The notes under the pieces are model-generated. The model did no database searches. It saw only the letters and a program-made list of their open reading frames with translations, and was not told where the DNA came from. A stretch of DNA of 64,000 bases, taken from assembly GCF_007570835.1 (NCBI RefSeq), contig NZ_SUNC01000001.1, positions 1,488,001-1,552,000 of the forward strand. The letters are read 5' to 3'. How positions within the stretch are numbered: the stretch's first letter is position 1; the number at the start of each line of letters is the position of its first letter. This DNA is from Croceicoccus sediminis (GTDB lineage Bacteria > Pseudomonadota > Alphaproteobacteria > Sphingomonadales > Sphingomonadaceae). Shown piece by piece: positions 6,751-14,447 of the stretch. The translations under genes were made by a program, and so were the position numbers.

Positions 6751-8844
6751 ATGATGCTGAAGGCCTATTTGCGCCGTGCAGGCAGGATCGTGCCCACGGG
6801 AATTTGCGCCGGATTGGGTGCCTTGCTGCTGGCCGGTTGTTCGACATCCGACGCTGCTTCGGATCCGGACGACGGCTGGCCCACACATGGCGGCAATTAT
6901 GCCGAACAGCGCTATGCAGCGGGCACCCAGATTTCTGCCGAGAATGTGGGCGGCCTGAAATTGGCATGGTTCCACGATCTGTCGACCAGCCGCGGGCAGG
7001 AAGCCACGCCGCTGATCGTGGACGGCGTGCTCTACACTACCACCGCGTGGAGCATGGCGGTCGCGGTCGATGCCGCGACGGGTGAGGAATTGTGGACCTT
7101 CGACCCGGAGGTTCCGGGCGAAGTCGCCATCCGCGCCTGCTGCGACGTTGTGAACCGCGGTCCGGCCTTCGCAGCGGGGAAGCTTTACATCTCTACACTG
7201 GACGGTCGCCTGATCGCGCTCGATGCCAAGTCGGGCGAGCCGATCTGGACGACGATGACGGTCGATGCGGACAAGGACTACACGGTAACCGGGGCGCCGC
7301 GTGCTGCGGCAGGGCTGGTCTACATCGGCAATGGCGGCGCGGAACTGGGCGTGCGCGGATATGTTTCGGCCTACGACCAGGAAACCGGCAAGCTGGCATG
7401 GCGCTTCTACACCGTACCGGGCGATCCGAAAGTGAAGGACGGGGCAGCCTCCGACGAGATTATCGAGAAACTGGCGCGAAAAACGTGGTCCGGCGACGCC
7501 TATTACGAATATGGCGGCGGCGGTACGGTCTGGGATTCGATCGTCTACGACGAGGATCTCGACCGGATCTATATCGGGACCGGCAACGGCAGCCCGTGGA
7601 CGCACGCGACCCGGTCGGAGGGCAAGGGCGACAACCTGTTCCTGTCATCGATCATCGCGCTCGACGCGAAAACCGGCAAATACATCTGGCATTATCAGGA
7701 AGTGCCCGCGGAAAACTGGGACTTCACCGCGACGCAGCAGATCGTACTCGACACGATCGAATGGGAGGGCAAGCCGCGCCAGGTCATTCTCCACGCACCG
7801 AAGAACGGTTTCTTCTACATCATCGACCGGACAGACGGCACGCTCCTCAGCGCAGAGAAGTTCGCGAACGCGAACTGGGCCGACCGCGTCGACATGAAGA
7901 CCGGCAGGCCGGTGGAAGCCGAAGGGGCGCGGTATGAAGACGCACCGTTCCTCGCGACGATCGGCGGTAGCGGCGCGCACAACTGGCACCCGATGTCGTG
8001 GGATCCCGAAAAGCGCGTGATGTACATCCCGGCGCAGCAGGTTCCCTTCCTCTACGTGAAGGACCGCAAGTTCAAATATACGCCGGGCACGTGGAACCTC
8101 GGCGTCGACATGCTCTCCACACCGCTTCCCGAAACGCCGGCAGACATCGCAGCGATGAAAGAAGCGCTTCAGGGGTCTTTGCTGGCGTGGGATCCGATCG
8201 CGCAGAAGGAAGTATGGCGCGTTCCTCACGGTGCACCGTGGAACGGCGGCGCACTCTCGACCGCTGGCGGGCTGGTATTCCAGGGTCTCGCTGACGGAAC
8301 GTTCCGTGCCTACGACAGCAAGGACGGGTCCGAGTTATGGAAGTTCGACGCGCAGTCGGCGATCCTTGGCGGGCCGGTCAGCTACACCCTGAACGGAAAG
8401 CAGTATATCGCGGTCCTCGCCGGCAACGGAGGCGGCTTTCCGCTCACCCTGCCGCAGTTCGATGGGCCCAAGCCAGCGCTCAACGGGCGGATACTCGCTT
8501 TCACCTTGGACGGCACGGCGGCACTACCCGAAAAACCGACCGGACTTGCCCCGCTCAACCCCGACAGCGCGAACTTCAGCGCCGAGCAGATCGCATCGGG
8601 CAAGGGTAACTTCGCCGCACATTGCGCTTCGTGCCACGGCATGGGAACGCTTTCGGCGGGTATCGTGCCCGACCTGAAGCGCTCCGCAGCTTTGTCCGAT
8701 GCCGACCTGTGGCATGAGATCGTAATCGGCGGATTGCTGCAACAACGCGGCATGGTCAGCTTCAAGCAGCGGCTGAGCACCGAAGATGCCGAATCGATTC
8801 GCGCCTACGTCAGCAGCGAAGCGGCGAGGCGCAAAGGCTCCTGA
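6751..8844 (+). CDS. PQQ-dependent quinohemoprotein alcohol dehydrogenase (lipoprotein)
   Basis: The protein is 697 residues. The N-terminus is a lipoprotein signal with lipobox LLAGC (Cys30). An eight-bladed PQQ propeller follows. The adjacent cysteines C130-C131 in IRACCDVVNRG form the vicinal disulfide over PQQ that is typical of the family. The C-terminal cytochrome c domain has heme motif CASCH (625-629) and a probable Met668 axial ligand in QRGMVSF. It oxidises primary alcohols in the periplasm and passes electrons to cytochromes. A lipid anchor is unusual, as most type II enzymes are soluble. Its neighbours suggest it starts the alcohol-aldehyde-acid pathway. Related enzymes act on polyethers, terpenols or polyvinyl alcohol. 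Confidence 0.9.
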   Translation: MMLKAYLRRAGRIVPTGICAGLGALLLAGCSTSDAASDPDDGWPTHGGNYAEQRYAAGTQISAENVGGLKLAWFHDLSTSRGQEATPLIVDGVLYTTTAWSMAVAVDAATGEELWTFDPEVPGEVAIRACCDVVNRGPAFAAGKLYISTLDGRLIALDAKSGEPIWTTMTVDADKDYTVTGAPRAAAGLVYIGNGGAELGVRGYVSAYDQETGKLAWRFYTVPGDPKVKDGAASDEIIEKLARKTWSGDAYYEYGGGGTVWDSIVYDEDLDRIYIGTGNGSPWTHATRSEGKGDNLFLSSIIALDAKTGKYIWHYQEVPAENWDFTATQQIVLDTIEWEGKPRQVILHAPKNGFFYIIDRTDGTLLSAEKFANANWADRVDMKTGRPVEAEGARYEDAPFLATIGGSGAHNWHPMSWDPEKRVMYIPAQQVPFLYVKDRKFKYTPGTWNLGVDMLSTPLPETPADIAAMKEALQGSLLAWDPIAQKEVWRVPHGAPWNGGALSTAGGLVFQGLADGTFRAYDSKDGSELWKFDAQSAILGGPVSYTLNGKQYIAVLAGNGGGFPLTLPQFDGPKPALNGRILAFTLDGTAALPEKPTGLAPLNPDSANFSAEQIASGKGNFAAHCASCHGMGTLSAGIVPDLKRSAALSDADLWHEIVIGGLLQQRGMVSFKQRLSTEDAESIRAYVSSEAARRKGS

Positions 8845-8865
8845 AACCCAAGCGCTGACGTCAAA

Positions 8866-8898
8866 TTCACGCCGTGCGAGCGATTCGCGCGGCGTGAA
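8866..8898 (+). terminator. Hairpin terminator after PQQ alcohol dehydrogenase
   Basis: Fourteen-base arms (8866-8879 and 8885-8898) pair with a single T-G wobble around the loop GCGAT, followed by the T-rich CAGTTGTTT. It sits 22 bases after the dehydrogenase stop. It also lies downstream of the opposite-strand tRNA-Tyr gene and could stop both transcripts. Confidence 0.6.
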
Positions 8899-8932
8899 CA
8901 GTTGTTTCCGCATCATTTTTGAAGGGCGGCGG

Positions 8933-9018
8933 TGGTGGACAGGGCTGGATTCGAACCAACGTACGCTTGCGCGGGCAGATTTACAGTCTGCTGCCTTTAA
9001 CCACTCGGCCACCTGTCC
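8933..9018 (-). tRNA. tRNA-Tyr (GTA)
   Basis: On the minus strand an 86-nt tRNA begins with acceptor arm GGACAGG and ends CCTGTCC-A-CCA, so the CCA is encoded. The D arm is TGGCCGAGTGGTTAAAGG. The anticodon arm is CAGACTGTAAATCTG with anticodon GTA. The long variable arm CGCGCAAGCG marks a class II tRNA, and the T arm is GTTCGAATC. All features fit tyrosine. Confidence 0.95.
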
Positions 9019-9174
9019 ACACCGGTGCCGCAAATTGGGGTGATACCCCGCTTTGTTCGACGGAACCCGAAGGTGCCGTCCGGCCGAGAGGCGCCCATTT
9101 GGCGAAGCCGCGCTTGCCTGTCAATGGGGCTGGTCGCTACAGGCGCGCAAAGATTTAAAAAGGCGAACGATACG

Positions 9175-9981
9175 ATGGCAAAGAAGGGCAAGGAACGTGC
9201 ACTGCGCGGACGCGCGGGTCGCATGCAGGGCGGACGCGGTAGCGGCCGGGCGACCAAGGGTGCCGTGCGGCTGTGGGGAAAGCATGCCGTCACGGCTGCG
9301 CTCAACAACCCCGACCGCGAGGTAAAGCGAATCTGGGCCGTTCGCGAACTGCTTGAAGAACTGGTCGACGCCGGTGAGTTCGAGATTCCTGCGGACGCCC
9401 GCGTCGAATATGCCGATGCGCCTGACCTGGCCCGGCTCGTGTCGCGCGATGCGCCGCACCAGAACATCGTGATCGAATGCGAGCCTCTACCCGAACTGTT
9501 GCTCGCCGATCTGGACGCCCCCCGGCCCGAAGCGCCGATCGTCGTCCTTGACCACGTGACCGATCCGCACAACGTCGGCGCGATCATGCGCTCTGCCGCT
9601 GCGTTCGGCGCCGCCTGCATCGTGACGCAGGACCGGCATGCCCCGCCCGAATCGGGCGTCCTGGCAAAGTCGGCATCGGGCGCGCTGGAAACACTGCCGT
9701 GGATTCGCGTCGTGAACCTGTCCCGCGCGCTGGAGGAGATCGCCGAGGCGGGATACTGGCGCATCGGCCTTGACGGTGACGGCGAAGTCACTTTGGCAGA
9801 GGCCCTGCCCGTTGGCCCCGTCGCCTTCGTGCTGGGCGCGGAAGGCGACGGCCTGCGCTATCAGGTCGGTCAGCATTGCGACCAGATCGCACGCCTTCCC
9901 ATCGAAACCGCCGTCGAAAGCCTCAATGTCTCGAACGCGGCGGCAATCGCCCTTTACGCCTGTGCAACCCGCGGCCAGTAA
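9175..9981 (+). CDS. rlmB: TrmH/SpoU family 2'-O-ribose RNA methyltransferase (RlmB-like)
   Basis: The protein is 268 residues from the ATG at 9175. A basic, glycine-rich N-terminus (KKGKERALRGRAGRM) precedes the substrate-binding domain RLWGKHAVTAAL. The C-terminal SPOUT knot has motif 1 LDHVTDPHNVGAIMRSA, motif 2 FVLGAEGDGLRYQV and motif 3 PIETAVESLNVSNAAAIALY. Relatives methylate G2251 of 23S rRNA using SAM. Its position beside tRNA-Tyr is common for this family in alphaproteobacteria. The exact nucleotide target is inferred from homology only. Confidence 0.88.
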   Translation: MAKKGKERALRGRAGRMQGGRGSGRATKGAVRLWGKHAVTAALNNPDREVKRIWAVRELLEELVDAGEFEIPADARVEYADAPDLARLVSRDAPHQNIVIECEPLPELLLADLDAPRPEAPIVVLDHVTDPHNVGAIMRSAAAFGAACIVTQDRHAPPESGVLAKSASGALETLPWIRVVNLSRALEEIAEAGYWRIGLDGDGEVTLAEALPVGPVAFVLGAEGDGLRYQVGQHCDQIARLPIETAVESLNVSNAAAIALYACATRGQ

Positions 9982-10007
9982 GAAGGCGGGACAGACAGGA
10001 GGGTTGA

Positions 10008-10835
10008 ATGGGAAAATTTGTGAACCCGCGCAGCTTGGCTGCGGCGGGCGTCGCGGCATCGTCACTGCTTCTTTCGGGCTGCCTGCTGACGCCGGGTGCC
10101 TTTACGTCGGAAATGACGCTGGCGAAGGGCGGGGTCTTCACCTTTACCTATGACGGCGAAATCGCGGCGATGGGCCTGTCGGACCTGGCGCGGATGGGCA
10201 CGGTCGACGAATTCAAGGCCGAGTGCTTCGACGACGATTTCGAGCAAACCGAATGCACGGCCCAGGAAACTGCCGAGCAGCGGTCGGAATGGGAAGCCGA
10301 GCAGGCCAAGGACAAGGCCGAGAAGGAACAGTTCGTCCAGATGATGGGCGGGCTGGACCCGTCCGACCCGGAGAGCGCACAGAAGCTGGCCGATTCGCTG
10401 TCGAAGCAGGCCGGTTTCCGCAGTGTTACGCACGTCGGCAACGGCGTCTATGACGTCGATTTCGCGGTCAGCGGGCGGATGACGCACAGCTTCGTCTTTC
10501 CGCTGGTCGAAAAGATGCCGACGATGTCGCCCTTCGTCGTTGCCGTCCCGCGCGGCGATGGCAGCGTGCGGATCGAGGCGCCAGGCTTCGGCGGCAACGA
10601 TTCGATGGCAGATCCGGGCATGGCGATGATGATGGGCATGGCGTCGAAGCAGGCCGGTGTCGACGCGCCCAAGGCCGTCCTGCCCGACGGCACCTTCACC
10701 ATCCGGACCGATGGCCGCATCCTTGCCAACAACACCGATGAAGGCCCGTCCGAAGAAGGCGGCATGCAAGTGCTGAGCTGGGACGTGAACACGGCCAGCA
10801 AGGTCGCACCGATGGCGCTGATCGCTCTCGACTGA
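10008..10835 (+). CDS. Putative lipoprotein of unknown function
   Basis: The protein is 275 residues. The signal peptide ends in lipobox LLSGC (Cys25). The mature part has a highly charged helical stretch (EQRSEWEAEQAKDKAEKEQ) and a methionine-rich segment, MADPGMAMMMGMASK, followed by beta-rich sequence. No catalytic motif was recognised. It is probably anchored to the periplasmic face of a membrane. It follows the RlmB-like gene by 26 bases and may be cotranscribed with it. Confidence 0.75.
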   Translation: MGKFVNPRSLAAAGVAASSLLLSGCLLTPGAFTSEMTLAKGGVFTFTYDGEIAAMGLSDLARMGTVDEFKAECFDDDFEQTECTAQETAEQRSEWEAEQAKDKAEKEQFVQMMGGLDPSDPESAQKLADSLSKQAGFRSVTHVGNGVYDVDFAVSGRMTHSFVFPLVEKMPTMSPFVVAVPRGDGSVRIEAPGFGGNDSMADPGMAMMMGMASKQAGVDAPKAVLPDGTFTIRTDGRILANNTDEGPSEEGGMQVLSWDVNTASKVAPMALIALD

Positions 10836-10879
10836 GGTCACACCCTCGGCCGACGTCAATGGCGAGATCGAAAGAAAAA

Positions 10880-10906
10880 GCCGCGCGGGAGACGATCCCG
10901 CGCGGC
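10880..10906 (-). terminator. Rho-independent terminator of the HU gene (possibly bidirectional)
   Basis: A perfect 11-bp GC-rich stem (10880-10890 with 10896-10906, loop GACGA) is followed on the minus strand by CTTTTTCTTTC, a good U-tract. It lies 45 bases after the HU stop. On the plus strand the trailing bases are weaker (GATTTCTATTT), but they could also end the lipoprotein transcript. Confidence 0.85.
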
Positions 10907-10950
10907 GATTTCTATTTGCGACCCCGTATGCGGGGGTATGCAGACGCGTC

Positions 10951-11223
10951 TTAGTTGACGGCGTCCTTGAGGCCCTTGCCGGCCTTGAACTTCGGCTGGG
11001 TGGAGGCCTTGATCGTCATCGGTTCGCCGGTGCGCGGGTTGCGACCGGTCGATGCCTTGCGCTTCGCGACAGAGAACGTGCCGAAGCCGACGAGGCGGAC
11101 TTCGTCACCCTTGGCGAGGGCGGCGGTAATGGCATCGAACACGCCTTCGACAGCCTTGGTCGCGTCGTTGCGCGAAAGGCCGCTGGTTTCGGCGACGGTT
11201 CCGATGAGTTCGTTCTTGTTCAT
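10951..11223 (-). CDS. hup: HU-family DNA-binding protein
   Basis: The protein is 90 residues, the standard HU length. It begins MNKNELIGTVAETSG and has the DNA-contacting beta-arm GRNPRTGEPMTIKAS with the intercalating proline, then the C-terminal helix. HU bends and compacts DNA as a dimer. It has its own promoter (TTGACA at 11344-11349, minus strand) and a strong terminator, so it is a monocistronic, highly expressed gene. It lies downstream of lon, as it does in many proteobacteria. Confidence 0.96.
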   Translation of the reverse strand: MNKNELIGTVAETSGLSRNDATKAVEGVFDAITAALAKGDEVRLVGFGTFSVAKRKASTGRNPRTGEPMTIKASTQPKFKAGKGLKDAVN

Positions 11224-11320
11224 TTGGTAAAAACCCCCTTTTGGTTCTTTTGTAAAAATTCGTGGGAGGCGGTCGCAGAGTGAATCTCCGCACGCCGATC
11301 GCGGTGAGCGAATGCGCGGG

Positions 11321-11349
11321 AATGGAGCGGCTTTTTACATTTCTGTCAA
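11321..11349 (-). promoter_or_regulatory. Sigma-70-type promoter of hup
   Basis: On the minus strand a perfect -35 TTGACA (11344-11349) is followed by a 17-base spacer and a -10-like TCCATT (11321-11326). This gives a leader of about 90 bases before the HU start codon. The perfect -35 fits a strong promoter, while the -10 is only a partial match. Confidence 0.5.
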
Positions 11350-11461
11350 AGCCAAATCGGCCCCAAAACGGGTAAATTCCGCGCTTTTTTCGATGAATTG
11401 AAGTTAACGGCGGGCATCTTCCTCGACATCGACCGAAATGCTGCAATGCAACATGTCTTTT

Positions 11462-11496
11462 GTTGCACTTGCAACCGCCTTGGTCGCAAGTGCAAC
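11462..11496. repeat. Perfect inverted repeat between lon and hup
   Basis: Two 11-base arms, GTTGCACTTGC (11462-11472) and GCAAGTGCAAC (11486-11496), flank a 13-base loop just after the lon stop codon. No T-tract follows on either strand, so it is not a typical intrinsic terminator. It may protect the lon mRNA end or bind a protein. Confidence 0.6.
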
Positions 11497-11503
11497 ACGT
11501 GAA

Positions 11504-13897
11504 TCAGTGCGCGGTCGGAGCGACTCCACCACCGTGAACCGGACCGGGCTGGCTTGCGATATCGTCTTGCTCGCTCCACTCGATCGGGTGCAGCGGTTCG
11601 GACAACGCGCGCGACAAAACTTCGTCCACGTGGCTGACGGGAATGATGTCCAGACGCTCCTTGATGTTGGCCGGAATCTCGACGAGGTCTTTCTCGTTCT
11701 CTTCCGGGATCAGCACCGTCGTGATGCCGCCACGAAGCGCGGCGAGCAGCTTTTCCTTCAGCCCGCCGATGGCCAGGACACGGCCACGCAGCGTGACCTC
11801 GCCCGTCATCGCGGTATCGGCGCGGACCGGAATGCCGGACAGCGACGAGACGATGGAGGTGACCATGCCAATACCCGCGCTGGGCCCATCCTTGGGCACG
11901 GCGCCTTCGGGCAAGTGGATGTGGATGTCCTTGCGGTGGAAGATCGACGGCTTGATGCCATAGGCTGGCGCGCGAGCCTTCACGAAGGAGAACGCGGCCT
12001 GCACGCTCTCATTCATGACTTCGCCCAGCTTGCCCGTCGTGCGGACCTGACCCTTGCCGGGCACGGTCACGCTTTCAATGGTCAGCAGTTCGCCGCCCAC
12101 TTCGGTCCAGGCAAGGCCAGTCACCGCACCGACCTGGTTCTCTTCGTCCGAGACGCCGTGGCGGAATTTGCGGACCCCTGCAAAGTCGCCGAGGTTTTCC
12201 GGCGTAATGGCAACGGTCTTCACCTCACCCTCAAGAATCTTGCGCAGCGACTTGCGGGCCAGGCGCGCGATTTCACGCTCCAGCGTGCGGACGCCGGCTT
12301 CGCGGGTGTAATAGCGGATCAGGTCGCGAAGCGCAGGTTCGGTCAGTTCGAACTCGCCCTTCTTCAGCCCGTGCAGTTCGACCTGCTTGTCGACCAGGTG
12401 ACGCTGCGCGATTTCGACCTTCTCGTCCTCGGTGTAACCTTCGAGGCGGATGATCTCCATGCGGTCCAGCAGCGGCTGCGGCAGGTTCAACGAGTTCGCC
12501 GTGCACACGAACATGATGTCCGACAGGTCGTAGTCGATTTCCAGGTAGTGATCCTGAAACTTCGCGTTTTGTTCGGGATCGAGCACTTCAAGCAGGGCCG
12601 AAGCCGGATCGCCGCGGAAATCCTGACCGAGCTTGTCGATCTCGTCCAACAGGAACAGCGGGTTGTTCGTGCCTGCCTTTTTCAGGTTGGACACGATCTT
12701 GCCCGGCAGCGAGCCGATGTAGGTGCGGCGGTGACCGCGGATCTCGGCCTCGTCACGCACGCCGCCCAATGACTGGCGCACGAATTCGCGGCCCGTCGCC
12801 CTTGCGATCGACTGACCCAGCGAGGTCTTGCCGACGCCCGGAGGGCCGACGAGGCACAGGATCGGGCCTTTCAGCTTCTTCGTGCGGGCCTGCACCGCGA
12901 GGTATTCGACGATGCGGTCCTTGACCTTGTCGAGCGCGTAGTGATCGGCATCGAGCACTTCCTGCGCCTTGCCGATGTCCTTCTTCAGGCGGCTCTTCTT
13001 GCCCCAGGGCAGGCCGAGCAGAACGTCGAGGTAATTGCGGATGACGGTCGCTTCGGCCGACATCGGCTGCATCGCCTTCAGCTTCTTCAGTTCGGCGTCG
13101 GCCTTGGCGCGCGCTTCCTTGGAAAGCTTCGTACCTTCGATCTTGGCGGCCAGTTCGGCGATTTCGTCACCGCCGTCTTCGCCGCCGCCCAGTTCCGACT
13201 GGATCGCCTTCAACTGTTCGTTGAGGTAATATTCGCGCTGCGTCTTTTCCATCTGGCGCTTCACGCGCCCGCGGATGCGGCGTTCCACCTGCAGCACGCC
13301 CAGTTCGCCTTCCATGAAGGAAAGCGCCATTTCCAGCCGCTTCACCGGATCACGTTCGGTCAGCATTGCCTGCTTGTCCGAAACCTTGGCCGCGATGTTG
13401 GAGGCAACGGCATCTGCAAGGCGCGACGCATCGTCGATCTCGCCCAGCTGTTCGCCGGCGTCGCCCGACAGCTTCTTGTTCAGCTTCGCATAGTCGTTGA
13501 ACTGTTCCAGCACCTGCCGCATCAGGGCCGATACCTCGGTCCCGCTGGCGGTGATTTCGTCCAGCAGCTCGACCTTGGCCGTCAGCATCGTCGTGTTGTC
13601 GTCCAGTTCGGACATGCGCGCGCGCTGCTGCCCTTCGACCAGCACGCGGACGGTGCCATCGGGAAGCTTCAGCAGTTGCAGCACGCTGGCCACGACGCCG
13701 ACATCATACATTTCGTCCGCGCCCGGATCGTCGCAACCGGGATCGAGCTGCGACACGAGCATGATGTCCTTGTCGCCCGCCATCGCCGCTTCAAGCGCGG
13801 CCACCGATTTGTCGCGTCCCACGAAGAGGGGAACGACCATGCCCGGAAACACGACGATGTCGCGCAGGGGCAGCAGGGGGAATTCATTCATCGACAT
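11504..13897 (-). CDS. lon: ATP-dependent protease Lon
   Basis: The protein is 797 residues from the ATG at 13897 ([20 protein letters not shown]). An in-frame ATG 33 bases upstream is less likely. The domains in order are an N-terminal LON substrate domain, a coiled-coil region, an AAA+ module with Walker [10 protein letters not shown] and Walker [10 protein letters not shown], and a serine/lysine protease domain. The catalytic Ser is in [11 protein letters not shown] and the Lys in [11 protein letters not shown]. It degrades misfolded and regulatory proteins in the cytoplasm. A sigma-32-like promoter precedes it, matching its heat-shock role. Confidence 0.97.
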   Translation of the reverse strand: MSMNEFPLLPLRDIVVFPGMVVPLFVGRDKSVAALEAAMAGDKDIMLVSQLDPGCDDPGADEMYDVGVVASVLQLLKLPDGTVRVLVEGQQRARMSELDDNTTMLTAKVELLDEITASGTEVSALMRQVLEQFNDYAKLNKKLSGDAGEQLGEIDDASRLADAVASNIAAKVSDKQAMLTERDPVKRLEMALSFMEGELGVLQVERRIRGRVKRQMEKTQREYYLNEQLKAIQSELGGGEDGGDEIAELAAKIEGTKLSKEARAKADAELKKLKAMQPMSAEATVIRNYLDVLLGLPWGKKSRLKKDIGKAQEVLDADHYALDKVKDRIVEYLAVQARTKKLKGPILCLVGPPGVGKTSLGQSIARATGREFVRQSLGGVRDEAEIRGHRRTYIGSLPGKIVSNLKKAGTNNPLFLLDEIDKLGQDFRGDPASALLEVLDPEQNAKFQDHYLEIDYDLSDIMFVCTANSLNLPQPLLDRMEIIRLEGYTEDEKVEIAQRHLVDKQVELHGLKKGEFELTEPALRDLIRYYTREAGVRTLEREIARLARKSLRKILEGEVKTVAITPENLGDFAGVRKFRHGVSDEENQVGAVTGLAWTEVGGELLTIESVTVPGKGQVRTTGKLGEVMNESVQAAFSFVKARAPAYGIKPSIFHRKDIHIHLPEGAVPKDGPSAGIGMVTSIVSSLSGIPVRADTAMTGEVTLRGRVLAIGGLKEKLLAALRGGITTVLIPEENEKDLVEIPANIKERLDIIPVSHVDEVLSRALSEPLHPIEWSEQDDIASQPGPVHGGGVAPTAH

Positions 13898-13986
13898 AAT
13901 GTCCGTCCGAAAAATACGATCGCCTGCCATCCATCATAGGACGGCCTGCGCGAACCGGTCGTGCCGTGGTCGCGCCGTTGCCTCCG

Positions 13987-14014
13987 ATATGGGGGCTTTC
14001 CGCGCGGCGACAAG
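13987..14014 (-). promoter_or_regulatory. Heat-shock (RpoH/sigma-32-type) promoter of lon
   Basis: On the minus strand, CTTGTCG (14008-14014) is followed after 13 bases by CCCCATAT (13987-13994). This fits the sigma-32 pattern CTTGAAA / CCCCATNT and its spacing, about 90 bases before the lon start. Lon is a classical heat-shock regulon member, so position and function agree. The -35 is only a partial match. Confidence 0.6.
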
Positions 14015-14047
14015 CAAGATGGCATGGGCGTTATCAGTGGGCTGCGA

Positions 14048-14392
14048 TCAGAGGCCCAGCTTGGAAAGATCGAAACCGGGGGGAAGTCCCGAATTCTGCT
14101 GAACCTTGGCCATTTCCTCGCCTGCTCGCTGGTCAGCACGCTGGCGCGCGTCGTTGAAGGCCGCGGTGATGAGGTCTTCGAGCATCTGCTTTTCGGACGG
14201 CACCATCAGGCTGTCGTCGATCGAAACGCCCAGGATGCGGCCCTTGGCGGTGCAACGGATCTTGACCATGCCGCCGCCCGACTGGCCTTCGACCTCGATC
14301 GCGTCGAGAGTGGCCTGCGCATCGTTCATCTGCTTCTGAATCGTTTCGGCCGCCTGCTGCGCGGCCTGAAGCATCTCTTCCATCGATTTCAT
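14048..14392 (-). CDS. YbaB/EbfC family nucleoid-associated protein
   Basis: The protein is 114 residues, the usual length. It starts MKSMEEMLQAAQQAAETIQKQ, an amphipathic helix, then the conserved core SGGGMVKIRCTAKGRILGVSID and a C-terminal helix. YbaB dimers bind DNA as a tweezer-like fold. It follows dnaX by 55 bases on the same strand, the conserved dnaX-ybaB order seen in most bacteria. The usual third gene, recR, is absent here, since lon follows instead. Confidence 0.93.
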   Translation of the reverse strand: MKSMEEMLQAAQQAAETIQKQMNDAQATLDAIEVEGQSGGGMVKIRCTAKGRILGVSIDDSLMVPSEKQMLEDLITAAFNDARQRADQRAGEEMAKVQQNSGLPPGFDLSKLGL

Positions 14393-14447
14393 CGTACGTA
14401 TCCTTTCCTAGCCGCCCGCGCCCCCGGCAAAGAGAACGCGGCCAGCA

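Noticed and set aside
11462-11496. Lon-hup inverted repeat as an intrinsic terminator
   Set aside because: There is no run of T after the stem on either strand, so it was kept only as a repeat.
11438-12772. 444-codon open frame opposite lon
   Set aside because: Antisense to the Lon ATPase and protease domains. It has no domain of its own.
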